A stretch of DNA of 64,000 nucleotides from the NCBI GenBank assembly GCA_022432975.1, contig CM039510.1, forward strand, positions 16,571,023 to 16,635,022. The letters are read 5' to 3'. This DNA comes from Begonia masoniana. Its lineage: Eukaryota > Streptophyta > Magnoliopsida > Cucurbitales > Begoniaceae. Below the pieces are notes generated by a model. The model was not told where the DNA came from and searched no databases. It saw only the letters and a program-made list of their open reading frames with translations. The translations under genes and the position numbers were made by a program. This document shows positions 50,161 through 62,709 of this stretch, one piece after another (position 1 is the first letter of the stretch; each line of letters begins with the position of its first letter).

Positions 50161-52945
50161 AAGATATTAGAGTAGAGATATAGTATAGAGTTAAAAAGTT
50201 GGAGATGATAATTGGGCAATAGGTTGAAATAAGCTTAAGAATAGAGAGGGCACGACGTGAACTTCAAATAAAAGAAGGATGGGGTTATGCATTATAGCCC
50301 ATGACCTGGTATAACCGTGTGAATTGAGCGCTTAAAATGCAATTTCCATAAGAGAGGTACAACTTGAGGAATGTGAGGTTTAAATAAATGGGAACTAGAC
50401 CCTAATTGACAGACCCCTAGAGTTGATGAGAAATTGGAGTTTAGATGTAAGGCTTACTAGAGAATTTCTAGATTGTTAAGATATCGTTAGTGCGTACAAG
50501 TAGATAAGAAAAATATAGCAAGAATTTAAATAACCTAAATCCACGAGAAGTTGGAAGTACCTAGAAAAAGGTGACACTCAAAAGTTAGCTTAAGTAGATT
50601 GTTGAAGGGATGATAGAACGACTCAACGTTAAAGACGCGGTCACGTAGGGGTGTTTGTATTGACCTACATCAATGAAGAAGATAAGGCTATTTACTCGAA
50701 GTTGGAAGGTTAACGAAATTGAGACAATAAAGGGTTAAAGTTATACAAAAGGTAATACCCGAGATACGAAGTTTGGCTGACCTTTAGGAGACAAGTATTG
50801 TCTGAAAGGACTAGTCAATTGAGGATGATGGTTAATTCATGAAAAAGATTTTGACAGACTTACTATAAGAGGGAGACGTAGTAAAGTTAAGAGTAATCGG
50901 CGGGTAGTAGAGGTAGTGTTGAGTGTAGGTTATGAAACAAAAAGCCTAGGAACTAAGAAGGACATAAGAACTTGAAAATGATAACAATTTGAAAGAAAAG
51001 TTAGCACCGGGGTTTAAAGTAACTAGTATGACCGTAGAGGGAATGGTGATTTAAATGTGTGAGGCTTACCTCCGAGAAGGAAGTATGAACATCGGTGTAC
51101 GAGGAAAATAGAAGAGTAAGATTTGGGGTTAGAGGAGATTTGAATCAAGGGCGTAAACTTATCTACAACAGGATTTCAAATAAGAAGACTGTTGGGTGAA
51201 TCATTGTGCAGGAGCCAAGTGGAATATTTAGAACCAGACTAGGAGGAACGAAAAGATATAGACCATGGAGTAATTTGAGAGAAGTTCACGTGCGACATTT
51301 GATATAAGTGCGGGATTGTTGGATTCAATGAGAGATTAAGATTTGAAGCTAGAATAAAGAGAAGGACGATTTTCATGGAAACCATTTAAGTAAACTTAAG
51401 TAGAATGATGATTTTCAACGGTTTGACTAGCATTTTACAAGTCGAGCCCAATGGATACATAAATTACTCAAAGTTAGAAGGAATAGTTTAGAATAAATCT
51501 ATAGCGAGACTTAGGGACTTGACTGTGCTCAAGGATAACGGTGAGTTAAGTTAGATGAATAAGCACATTGTAGATAGTATAAACGTTTCGGATAGAACAT
51601 AACGAAGGAATTCCTTAACGCGACTTAGAATGAAATGTGAGACTTATAGGATCAAATTTACAAGTGAGCATTGGTTTTAAAATAGTAGCAACTTAAGCTC
51701 TCAGTTAAACCTGTTGAGGCCTTGAATGTATTTGCGGGGAAATAGTTGGCAAAAAATAGCAATGGAAAGAGTTAAGTCTTGAGAATCGCATCGAAACAGG
51801 GATCGAGGTTGGTGAGTTACCTGAGGAAGTATATAACGTAGGATATTATTGATGGGATACCTTGCGAATTATAGAAAATGGAAATTTTAGTTGAGAAGCT
51901 CTCCTGGAAATAGATATTAAGACCCGTTAAGTGCCAAGGAAGAGTACAATTGGGTTACTGATTGACGAAGAAGTTATACAGGAGCATTACTAGAGAAATG
52001 TAGACTCAGATGGTTGTGGTAGTGACTAAGGTTAAGGCCAATGAACTTGTACCGAGTTTAGTTTGCAGCTCCGATGTATATATATATAGAGAAATTGTTG
52101 TACCCGATAGATGGATAAGGTCGTAGTGTGACTGAAATTTGGCAATGGAGTAAGTAGTTTGAGAAAAATTTGAAGGCGTGAAGTGGTTAGGCATGTATTC
52201 GATAAACACAGGATTAAGAAAGTAAGAAACTAATGGAACTCAATTCAAGGAGTTGCAGAAAAGTTGTTTCGAGGAATGAGGATAAGAGACAATTGTAGTA
52301 GAGACCAATTGATAAGTTGGATAGTTAAACATTTTAGATGATTAAATATAGACTAGCGCATGCTCGAGTCGTTGGGTGTCTAGTACACAGAGTTAGAGAT
52401 CGTTGATTGAGGGTTTAAGAAATTTGGTAAGATTTAATGCATAAGGGAAGACGTGTATAGGCCAATTGAAAGTAAGGAATGCGGTTAGGAGGTTAACGTA
52501 GAAATTCAGTTTGTGTGCATCCCAACTGTGGACGGGGTCGATGGGATTATGCTGAAGTTTGGGTTACAGCCCAGAAATTTGATGAAATTACAGGTGTTCA
52601 GTTTGGGCTGGCGTTAGGAAACTTAGGCACAACCTTGATCTAAAGGGACATGTACAAATATTGAAGTGACACATATGTCGTTGGGTTAGTTGATTAGAGA
52701 TTTGAAGATATGATTATGCTCAATATTTGAGTAAGGACGTTTATGATCAAATCGAAAGTAGGGAATACTGATTTAAGGCCGATGTTGGGGAGTATAATAG
52801 AGAGTTTTGGGTTTAGAATCACAAGGTATGACAGTAAGTACAGATGATAAATCGAAGTATAAGGCCGAAAGACATGGGACGTTAATATCAAGGACTGTAA
52901 GCCAGGAAAAATTTTGAGGACAAAATTTTAAATAAGGAGGATGAA
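50161..52945 (+). other. Noncoding module in place of pol, family E
   Basis: 2.8 kb without long frames or pol motifs, purine-rich on the plus strand. 50815-52945 repeats 44958-47176 with few differences. Sections match element A's noncoding module (directly for its second half, in reverse for about 3970-4445). It ends in a polypurine tract (52929-52945). About 85 bp present near 46410-46500 is deleted at about 52262. Confidence 0.8.
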
Positions 52946-55595
52946 TGTAACACCCGGCTTTACAGAATATTAATATTATAATGTAAATGACATTTTTGTA
53001 AATATGTCAAATCAAGCCCGTTTTACGAAAAGAAAACATTATTACGATCCTAATAATTAATAAGGATTTTAAGAAAATTTCGAGAATTTTAGGAGTCGTA
53101 ACGCTAATTTTACGAGAGTTACGTTTATCGTAATATAAAGGATACTTTGGTAAAAATAGTAAACGGAGTCCGAATTGCAAACAGACAGTTTTAATAGAAC
53201 CCCGATAATAAGTTGAAGTTATTGGTGAAATAAAGAAATTTGGAGAAACCGGATCGTTGGACAATTAACAAAACGAGCGACGAAACAATTAGAAAACAAA
53301 GGAAAGGGCAAAATGGTAATGTGCAAAGTAAAATTTTAATAAAAAAATAAAAGCCTTCTTCTTCCTTCACCATTTTCACGAGAGGCCTCTGCAATTCTCC
53401 ATCCAGGCAATTCTCATCGCCTCTCACAGCGATTCCTCACGCCGTTGACCGATCGTCTCGTTTTCTTCGTGTTTTCTCCTCCTCTCGCAACCCTAGGTAT
53501 GACTCTATAGTTTGGAAATGTTATTGTTTGGTTTTCGCGAAGTTTCACGGTTAGGGTTTTGTTTAGGTTTTGTTAAAAAACGTAATCTAAAGTTAGAAAT
53601 AGGTAAGATTATCGTATTTGTGAGTATATCAAACGTATTAAGCGTTATTGGACGAAATCTAGAGTGTATACGGTGTTTAGGTTAAAAACCAGATATTTGG
53701 AGCTTGAGAATCTCCATCAATGCAGACTAGAAATTTACGAGCACGAGTTGCTCGGTAAAATGCGTCGTTGAACTAAGTTAGAATTTTAGGAAAATTACCT
53801 TAGTTAAGGTTTCGTTAAATTTGGACGTTAAACGGTTTAAGCTCGTTTTAACGATTGTTGTGAAATTGCCTTAGGTGAACAATGCTCGTGGACGAAGCTC
53901 AGTGCGCTACAGACGACAGGTAAGTTCTCGTGACTTACTCTGTCCGATTGGCCTACACTGTACGTCGATGTCGTCTCGAGGAGTTTTGGTGAATTGTTTG
54001 TCTATATGCTTTGGTTAAGTAGTTAAGATTAGTTCTTTTGTAGGTTATACCTTTTTATTGTCTTGATGGTATATATGTAGAATATGGATTAAGTTTTTTA
54101 TTGTCTTGATGGTACATATGTAGAATATAGATTATGCTTTTTATTGTCTTGTTGGTATATATGTTGAATGTTATGTTATGCACGTGTTCATGCATCATGG
54201 TTTTTTTAAAAGAGCATAGAAAATGAACTTCCGCACGATGTTTTCATGAAAAGTGATGTGGCCTGAAAGGGGGCTATTCATCTATTGTGTAGACACAAAG
54301 GGGTCTGTCACAATACCACATCGTCTGAAACTAAATGAATCTGCGTAATTTGTTATCTGGTCACGCGAGGTGGGGCTCAGGCATGGCTGTTGTTTGTGTG
54401 AGCACGTACCCCCCTCCGCTAGATAGAAAGGGTTGTCCGACCGCGGGATGAATGCTTTCCTTTTAGCGGGCTGATATCTCAATGAAAATATGTCTGCGAT
54501 GTAATGATAAGAAAATGTTGCATGATTTCTTAAACTCATACGTACAGCATGCATTGCATTTACGAAACTAACTGAGCCTTTAGTTCATAGTGTGTCTGTA
54601 TGGTGTAGGTGATCAGGATATAGGTGAGGATGAGATCCTTCTACCCAAGGAGTGATGCAGTTGGCGGAGGATGGCTCGCGGGGGTGTGCTGGCACAGTCA
54701 AGGCGTTTCATGACCCGTGGGGACGTATGTAGGTATTTTGGGTTGTTTTGGAAAGAAAATGTTAGGTAAAATATTGTACAGATAGAACATTATGGGATGT
54801 TTGGATCTGAATTAGTTGATAGGTTTATGTTTTGAAGTTTTTAAACATTTTGGAAACTTATTTTGGTGATTTTAAAATAGGAGGAAACATTTAGTTTTTA
54901 TGAAACGTTTCACGCAGTTCGTTTTCGTGAAAACGTATTTCTTTTGAATTGTGACTCGAGTTGGTTTGAGCGAGATAATGGTTGATGTATGAATACTGAT
55001 AGATTAGATCTTGAAATGTATGTTGTGGCATAAGTAGAATTTATGTTTATATTTGTAGAGAGAAAAGAAAGGAAAAAAATGAAAGAAGAAGGAAAAGGGA
55101 AAAGAAAGAAAGAGGAAAGGGGGGGGGGGGGGGTGGGGGAAGCCGAGCACTCTGGAAAAATTCTAGAGTGCTTGGCGATCGATCACCGGTTTGGGGCGTT
55201 CGATCTCCCCTCCTTGGTCGTGGTACGCCAGGCGATCGCTTGGAGTGGCGATTGCTAGGCAAAAACAAGCAATTGCCATGGGCGATCGATCGCCTATTTT
55301 GGGCGATCAATCGCCCCTCAGTATTTTCAACTGGCGATCGATCGCCTGTTTTGGGCGACTCGATCGCCCCTGATTTTGGGACATTTTTGCCCCTGTATTG
55401 TTGTTTACACTACTTCGATTGTTTTTAATTTTTATTATGTTTTCTTTTAAATGTTTTAAAGTTTTATTAAATGGTTATCAAAATAGATTCGAACGTCGTT
55501 AACAATTCTATTCCGATTTCAATTTCGACTTAACAAGTCTATTAGGATAAAAAAAATAATACGGGAAAAATGGGTATAGTGTTAGGGTCGTTACA
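52946..55595 (+). repeat. LTR E2 (3' LTR of family E)
   Basis: This is 2650 bp, TGTAACACCC...GTCGTTACA. It retains the block deleted from E1 (about 54165-54493). Donor-like GGTAAGTTCTCGTGA is near 53920. Hairpin GCACTCTGGAA/TTCTAGAGTGC is at 55147-55171 with one G-T pair, followed by GGCGATCG palindromes to about 55370. Satellite begins immediately after. Confidence 0.9.
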
Positions 55596-58500
55596 CCTAT
55601 ATAACCTTCATGGACGCGTAATTAAGACTTAGTAATTCGTCTAATAAAGTATAAGAAAGTAAATTTCAATCGATTTGTTTCAAAAGAACTAAACGTATCA
55701 AGCAAAATAGGTTGACTGTTACATGACTTGTGGTTAGAACCTAAGTTATCTATTTCACCTTTAAGGTTTAACTTGAAGTGATAATAACGATGTGTACTGA
55801 GGACCCAAAAACCTTCATGGATGCGTAATTAAGACTTAGTAATGCGTTTGTTGAAGTATAAGAAAGTTCACTTCAATCGATTTGTTCTAAAAGAGTTGAA
55901 CGTATCAAGAAAATAAGGCTGACCTTTACATGACTTGTGGTTAGAACCTAAGTTATCCATTTCACCTTCAAGGTTTACCTTGAAGTGATAGGAACAACGT
56001 GTGCTGAGGACCCAATAACCTTAATGGATCCGTAATTAAGACTTAGTAATGCGTTTGATGAAGTATAAGAAAGTTCACTTCAATCTATTTGTTTCAAAAG
56101 AGTTGAACGTATCAAGCAAATGAGGTTGACCTTTACATAACTTGTGGTAAGAACCTAAGTTATCTATTTCACCTTCAAGGTTTAACTTGAAGTGATGAGA
56201 ACGACGTGTACTGAGGACCCAAGAACCTTCATGGACGCGTAATTAAGACTTAGTAATGCATATGATGAAGTATAAGAAACTTCACTTCAATCGATTTGTT
56301 CCAAAAGAGTTGAACGTATCAAGCAAATGAAGTTGACTGTTACATGACTTGTGGTTAGAAACTAAGTTATCCATTACACATTCAAGGTTTAACTTAAAGT
56401 AAAAAGAACGGCGTGTACTGAGGACCCTATAACCTTTATTGACGCGTAATTAACACTTAGTAATGCGCTTGATCAAGTATAAGAAAGCACACTTCAATCG
56501 ATTTATTTCAAAAGAATTGAACGTATCAAGCAAAATAGGTTGACAGTTACATGACTTGTGGTTAGAACCTAAGTTATACATTTCACCTTTAAGGTTTAAC
56601 TTGAAGTGATGAGAACGACGTGTACTGAGGACCCAATAACCTTTATGGACGCGTAATTAAGACTTAGTAATGTGTTTGATGAAGTATTAGAAACTTCACT
56701 TCAATCGATTTGTTTCAAAAGAACTGAACGTATAAAGCAAATTAGGTTGACGGTTACATGACTTGTGCTTAGAACCTAAGTTATCCATTTCACCTTCAAG
56801 GTTTAACTTGAAGTGATGAGAACGACGTGTACTGAGGACCCAATAACCTTCATGGACGCGTAATTAAGACTTAGTAATGCGTTTGATGAAGTATAAGAAA
56901 GTTCACTTCAATCGATTTATTTCAAAAGAACTGAACGTATCAAGCAAAATAGGTTGACAGTTACATGACTTGTAGTTAGAACCTAAGTTATCCATTTCAC
57001 CTTCAAGGTTTAACTTGAAGTGATGAGAACGACGGTACTGAGGACCCAATAACCTTCATGGACGCGTAATTAAGACTTAGTAATGCGTTTGATGAAGTAT
57101 AAGAAAGTTCACTTCAATCGATTTGTTTCAAAAGAACTAAACGTATCAAGCAAAATAGGTTGACTGTTACATGACTTGTGGTTAGAACCTAAGTTATCCA
57201 TTTCACCTTAAAAGTTTAACTTGAAGTGATGAGAACGACGTGTACTGAGGACCTATAACCTTCATGGACGCGTAATTAAGACTTAGTAATGCGTTTGATG
57301 AAGTATAAGAAAGCACACTTCAATCGATTTATTTTAAAAGAATTGAACGTATCAAGCAAAATAGGTTGACAGTTACATGACTTGTGGTTAGAACCTAAGT
57401 TATACATTTCACCTTTAAGGTTTAACTTGAAGTGATGAGAACGACGTGTACTGAGGACCCAATAACCTTTATGGACGCGTAATTAAGACTTAGTAATGTG
57501 TTTGATGAAGTATTAGAAACTTCACTTCAATCGATTTGTTTCAAAAGAACTGAACGTATAAAGCAAATTAGGTTGACGGTTACATGACTTGTGCTTAGAA
57601 CCTAAGTTATCCATTTCACCTTAAAAGTTTAACTTGAAGTGATGAGAACGACGTGTACAGAAGACCCAATAACCTTCATGGACGCGTAATTAAGACTTAG
57701 TAATGCGTTTGATGAAGTATAAGAAAGTTTACATCAATAGATTTGTCTCAAAAGAACTGAACATATCACGTAAAATAGGTGGACTGTTACATGACTTGTG
57801 GTTAGAACCGAAGTTATCCATTTCACCTTCAAGGTTTAACTTCTAGTGATGAGAACGACGTGTACTGAGGACCCAATAACCTTCATGGACACGTAGATAA
57901 GACTTAGTAATGCGTTTGATGAAGTATAAGAATGTTCACTACAATCGATTTGTTCTAAAAGAGTTGAACGTATCAAGCAAATGAGGTTGACCTTTACATG
58001 ACTTTTGGTTAGAAACTAAGTTATCTATTTCACCTTCAAGGTTTAACTTGAAGTGATGAGAACGACGTGTACTGAGGACCCAATAACCTTCATGGACACG
58101 TAATTAAGACTTAGTAATACGTTTGATGAAGTATAAGAAACTTCACTTCAATTGATTTCTTTCAAAAGAACTGAACGTATCAAGCAAATGAAGTTGACTG
58201 TTACATGACATGTGGTTAGAACGTAAGTTATCCATTTCACCTTCAAGGATTAACTTGAAGTGATGAGAACGACGTGTACTGAGGACCCTATAACCTTCAT
58301 GGACGCATAATTGAGACTTAGTAATGCGCTTGATAAACTATATGAAAGTACACTTCAATCGATTTGTTTCAAAAAAACTGAACGTATCATGCAAAATAGG
58401 TTGACAGTTACATGACTTGTGGTTAGAACCTAATTTATCAATTTCACCTTCAAGGTTTAACTTGAAGTGATGAGAACAACGTACACTGAGGACCCAATAA

Positions 58501-58660
58501 CCTTTATGGACGCATATTTAAGACTTTGTGGTTAGAACCTAAGTTATCCATTTCACCTACAAGGTTTAACTTGAAGTGAAAAGAACGACGTGTACTAAGG
58601 ACCCTATAACCTTCATGGACGCGTAATTAAGACTTAGTAATGCGCTTGATAAAGTATAAG
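55596..58660 (+). repeat. 207 bp satellite array II (~15 diverged monomers)
   Basis: Same family and orientation as array I, but monomers differ from one another more (CTGAGG versus CTAAGG, TTTCAAAAG versus TTCCAAAAG). A four-monomer block (about 56471-56800) recurs 826-829 bp later (about 57300-57628), sharing unusual variants such as GTGCTTAGAAC and GTATTAGAAACTTC. That indicates segmental duplication within the array. Confidence 0.94.
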
Positions 58661-59512
58661 TGTGATGACCCAAATGTGAACGTATGAGTACGACTGCGGG
58701 GCAAACCTCGGGTTACGGGGCAAACCTCGGGACCTAAGCCGAGTGTAGGCGAATCCCGGATTCGAGTATAGGCGAATCCAAGTTGTAAAAAGGGGGTCGT
58801 CACAATCCCACATCGCTTGAGAAAATATGTGGAAATGAAAGATATGTAAAGAGACCCTCTCAACATAGCAACACGCGTTTTGTAGCACAATTGACAACGG
58901 ATCCCATAAGAACTCTGAAGTTAAAATGGCTTCGGCGAGAGCAATTCTAGGTTGGGTGATCTTCTGGGAAGTTCTCGCCAAACAAAGCCGTGAGGGGAGG
59001 ATATTGGGCTGCGGCCCAATCCTCAGAGCGGATCTTGCTGGGAATATGGGTCGTTACATATGGTATCAGAGCATGTACCCAACCGAAAATGTGGCCAACG
59101 AGTACGTTGGGCCCCCGAAGGGGGGTGATTGTGATGACCCGAATGTGAACGTATGTGTACAACTGCGGGGCAATCCTCGGGTTGCGGGGCAAACCTCGGG
59201 ACCTTAGCCGAGTGTAGGCGAATCCCGGTTTGTAAAAAGGGGGTCGTCACAATCCCACATTGCTTGGGGAAGTATGTTGAAGATAAACATATGTAAAGTG
59301 ACCCTCCCATAGCAAGACGTGTTTTGGAGCACAATTGACAACTGATCTCATAAGAACTCCGAAGTTAAAAGTGCTTCGGCGAGAGCAATTCCAGGTTGGA
59401 TGACCTTCTGAGAAGTTCTCTCCAAACAAAGCCGTGAGGGGAGGATATTGGGCTGGGACCCAATCCCCAGAGCGGACAATATCTTGCTGGGAATAGAGGT
59501 TCTTAAAATAAG
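58656..59512 (+). mobile_element. TRIM: miniature LTR retrotransposon in satellite, TSD ATAAG
   Basis: LTR 58661-59058 (TGTGATGACC...GTCGTTACA, 398 bp) is followed 2 bp later by a tRNA-Met-type PBS (TGGTATCAGAGC, 59061-59072). A ~71 bp interior ends in the purine tract GAAGGGGGGTGAT (59117-59129), and a second LTR spans 59130-59507 (378 bp). Perfect ATAAG duplications flank it (58656-58660 and 59508-59512), and the satellite is continuous across the insertion. It has no coding capacity. It is mobilised, if at all, by enzymes from autonomous elements. The LTRs differ by substitutions and a ~25 bp tandem duplication (GTGTAGGCGAATCC / GTATAGGCGAATCC) in the left LTR, so the insertion is not very recent. 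Short frames here are spurious. Confidence 0.92.
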
Positions 59513-59702
59513 AAAGTACACTTCAATCGATTTGTTTCAAAAGAATTGAACGTATCAAGCAAAATAGGTTGATTGTTACATGACTTGTGGTTAGAACCTA
59601 AGTTATACATTTCACCTTTAAGGTTTAACTTGCAGTGATGAGAACGACGTTTACTGAGGACCCAATAACCCTCATGGACGCGTAATTAAGACTTAGTAAT
59701 GA
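59508..59702 (+). repeat. 207 bp satellite, one partial monomer
   Basis: This continues the monomer interrupted by the TRIM and ends GACTTAGTAAT, where unrelated AT-rich sequence begins. Confidence 0.9.
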
Positions 59703-60059
59703 TGGAAATAATGTACCAAACAAACAAATGTTATGAACATTTTTATTGCTGTAATTAATAAATAAATTTTATGATTAATTTTTATGTTTGCATTATTCGA
59801 TATGCTTTATAAATTCAAAGAAAAATCCTTGATTATTTATGCAATTTTAAATTTACATATATGTTGATATATGTAGTATTAAATTTAAAAAAAAATAATC
59901 ACAATAGTCCATGACTTATATTTGAAGTAAAGGATCTTCAAATTAATAAAGTCATAAATACAGTTCACTTCGTTAAGAACGTGTAGTCATATCCCGACTA
60001 TGTATGTAGTGACATAAAGTGATTGTATTTTATATAATATGATTATATAGGATTGGACC
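59703..60059. other. AT-rich sequence of unknown origin
   Basis: 357 bp with no long frame, tandem repeat or LTR landmark seen elsewhere in the window. It lies between satellite and the 3' LTR of element B. It could be single-copy or part of an element not otherwise represented here. Confidence 0.5.
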
Positions 60060-62669
60060 TGTAACACACCTAAAACTGTACCCACTTTTTGCGTACATAT
60101 ATTATTTTTTATTTTTTATTTTTTATTTTTTTTTACTTTTTACTTTCTTATAGTTTAAATAAAACTTCGTGCGGAATTAAAACTGTAGTTGAAATCAAAA
60201 CTGAAATCGGAATTAAAATGGAACCTTGAACGTTTAAAACAACTATAAAACAATCAATAAAAATTTAAAAACATTAATAAAAAAAACTTTAAAACAGATC
60301 AGAAAAGAGGGAGGGCAGAATTGGAACTCTGCCCTCGAAAAGATGCAGCGACCGGGCGCTGCTATATGCAGCGCTCGGTCGCCGAGTGCGCTGCATAATG
60401 CAGCGCACGATCGCTGCATTATGCAGCGCCTGGTCGCTGCATTTGCAGCGATTAGTTGCTGCCTGCAGCGACCAGCACGGCGCCCAATCGCTCTCTGCCG
60501 TCCAAGAACCAGAACACTTAGCTCCCTGGAATTTCCAGAGAGCAAACACTCCATTTTCACTCTCTGGAATTCGATTCCAGGGAGCACTTCTCATCCACCA
60601 TTCTTTACACCCTTTCTCATTTTTCACCACCTTCACATTCTCTATCATAAACACTTATAGCTTAAATCCAACCGACTCACAGCGGACTTTACGAAGTCTA
60701 ACTGCGTGGATAACTCTAAAACCGAGCCATCCGTATCCATTTAAAAACAATTCATAACATTTAATTTAACAACCAAACAGTTCCAGAATTTCTATAACGT
60801 TTAAATAACTGTTTTTAAACTAAAACATTTTATACATTCATCAAAACAGTTTAAACCAAAACGTTTTACATACAATTACCAAAACGTTATCTAATCTCTA
60901 TCCAGATCCAAACAACCTAAATATTCTATACAGTTATCAGATCATACATCCCAAAATAACCCCAGAGTCCATACATACATCCCCACGGGTCGTATCGCGC
61001 CTCGACTACTCAGCGCACTCCCACGAGCATCATCCATCAGCTGCTCCTACATCAGGAGGAGGAATATCATCCTCACCTGGGTCAACGTAACCTAGAACGT
61101 CACCTACACCATACAGACACATATGAGATATTGAAATCTCAGTAAGCTACGTAAATGCAAATGCATGCGTGCGTATGCCATTCAGAAATCATGCTCAGAT
61201 TCAGATTACAGATACAGAATTACAGATTACAGATTCATTACGTCACAGACAGACAGAATTGTCACCGAAACCTCTACCCACTAAGCGGAGAGGGCCCATC
61301 CAGCGGTCGGACTACCCTTTCCACCTAGAGAGGGGGGGTACACGCTTGCAACACGCACAGCCGTGCCTGAGCCCCATCCCGCGTGACCAGAAACAGACAG
61401 ATTACGTTTATTCATTCAGATTTCGTTACAGATTTCATTTCAGATATACGTTCCTTTTCTTAAAAACACGTGCAGAAATTCCTTTTCATGACTTTCGAAA
61501 ACCGTGATGCATGAACAGTTCATATCAGCGGAAAGTAAACAAACAACATACATATTAACCAGACAATACAACATAACCTAGCTACCCAACCTAAACAACG
61601 TAAAACAAGGAACCCTCAAGGATCCTTGATACGACGACGAAGTATGGTGTAGACCTTTTGGTCAAGCAAGTCACGAGAACTTACCTTGAGCGCGCTGGAT
61701 CTCAAACTTCGTCCACGGGAGTCGTGTCTGAGACAAAACACGATATTTGTCGTTAAAACCAATTTAAACGATTAAATGTCCAAACTAATAAAGTCCTTAA
61801 TCTAACAAATCGAAGCTTTTAAACAACGACATAACGCTTGATAAATCTGGAAATCCATATTACGAGTTATTTCCAAAAACCCGAAAATTCTATAATTTAT
61901 ACTTTTTCACAAATTGGTTTATCTTCGTCCAATAACGTCCAATACGTTCGATACATGCTTAATCATGGCTAACCTATTAATTACGAGCCCTAAATCGCGT
62001 TTTTCGTCGAAACCCTAATTGTAACCCTAACCCTAAATCGAACCGAAAACTCGAAATAAACGCTCAGAGATTGGGGCTACATACCGAGGGTAGCGAGAGG
62101 AGGAGAAACCGTGAAGGACGGAGGAGGAACGGAGGTCGGACGAAGCTCGGATTGAAGATGGCGTCGATCGGCCGAGAGAAGAAACCCTTCTCTGTTCGTG
62201 TGATCCAGAGAGAAGAAGAAAAAGAAAGAGAGAAGTGAGGAAAAAGAAATGTTTTGTGATGTTTTATAAAATTGATTTTACAAATTACCGTTTTGCCCTT
62301 CTTTGATTTTTATATTGATTTCGTCGTTCGTTTCGTTAATCGTTCAACGATTCGGATTCTCGAAAACTCCATATCTTGCCAATGATTCCCATTCATTACC
62401 AGGGCTCTATTAAGACTGTCCGTTCGCGATTCGGACCTCGTTTCCTATTTTTACGAGAACGTCTTTTACGCTACGAAAAGTGTATTTACTCGAAATATAG
62501 CGTTTGACCTCTGAAAATTCCCGTAAATTCCTTAAAATTCTTATTATTCGTTAGAATCGTAATGACGCTTTCTTTTTGTAAAACGGACCTGATTTGACAT
62601 AGATACAAAAACGCCAATAATAATAATAATAATAATATAATAAAAGGTCCGTACAAACCGGATATTACA
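60060..62669 (-). repeat. 3' LTR of element B
   Basis: This is 2610 bp. The left end TGTAACACAC is the reversed LTR 3' terminus; the right end GGATATTACA is the reversed LTR start. Near-identical to 10400-12785. It contains two CTCTGGAAT/ATTCCAG-type hairpins (60521-60543 and 60560-60585, each with one imperfect pair), a GCAGCGACC palindrome cluster (about 60343-60480), and reversed donor-like and acceptor-like blocks near 61678 and 61110. Confidence 0.92.
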
Positions 62670-62688
62670 TTCTACCCTCCTTATTCAG
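62670..62688 (-). other. Polypurine tract, element B
   Basis: On the minus strand, GAATAAGGAGGGTAGAA runs into the LTR start, in the shared GGACAAAATT context. Confidence 0.8.
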
Positions 62689-62709
62689 AATTTTGTCCAC
62701 AAAATTAAA

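Noticed and set aside
44560..55370. GCGATCGC palindromes as a sign of cyanobacterial contamination (HIP1-like)
   Set aside because: They lie inside plant LTRs between standard LTR landmarks and recur in three separate LTRs and one fragment.
58627..59429. Several 80-115 residue frames around 59 kb
   Set aside because: They overlap the TRIM LTRs on both strands and recur simply because the LTR is duplicated.
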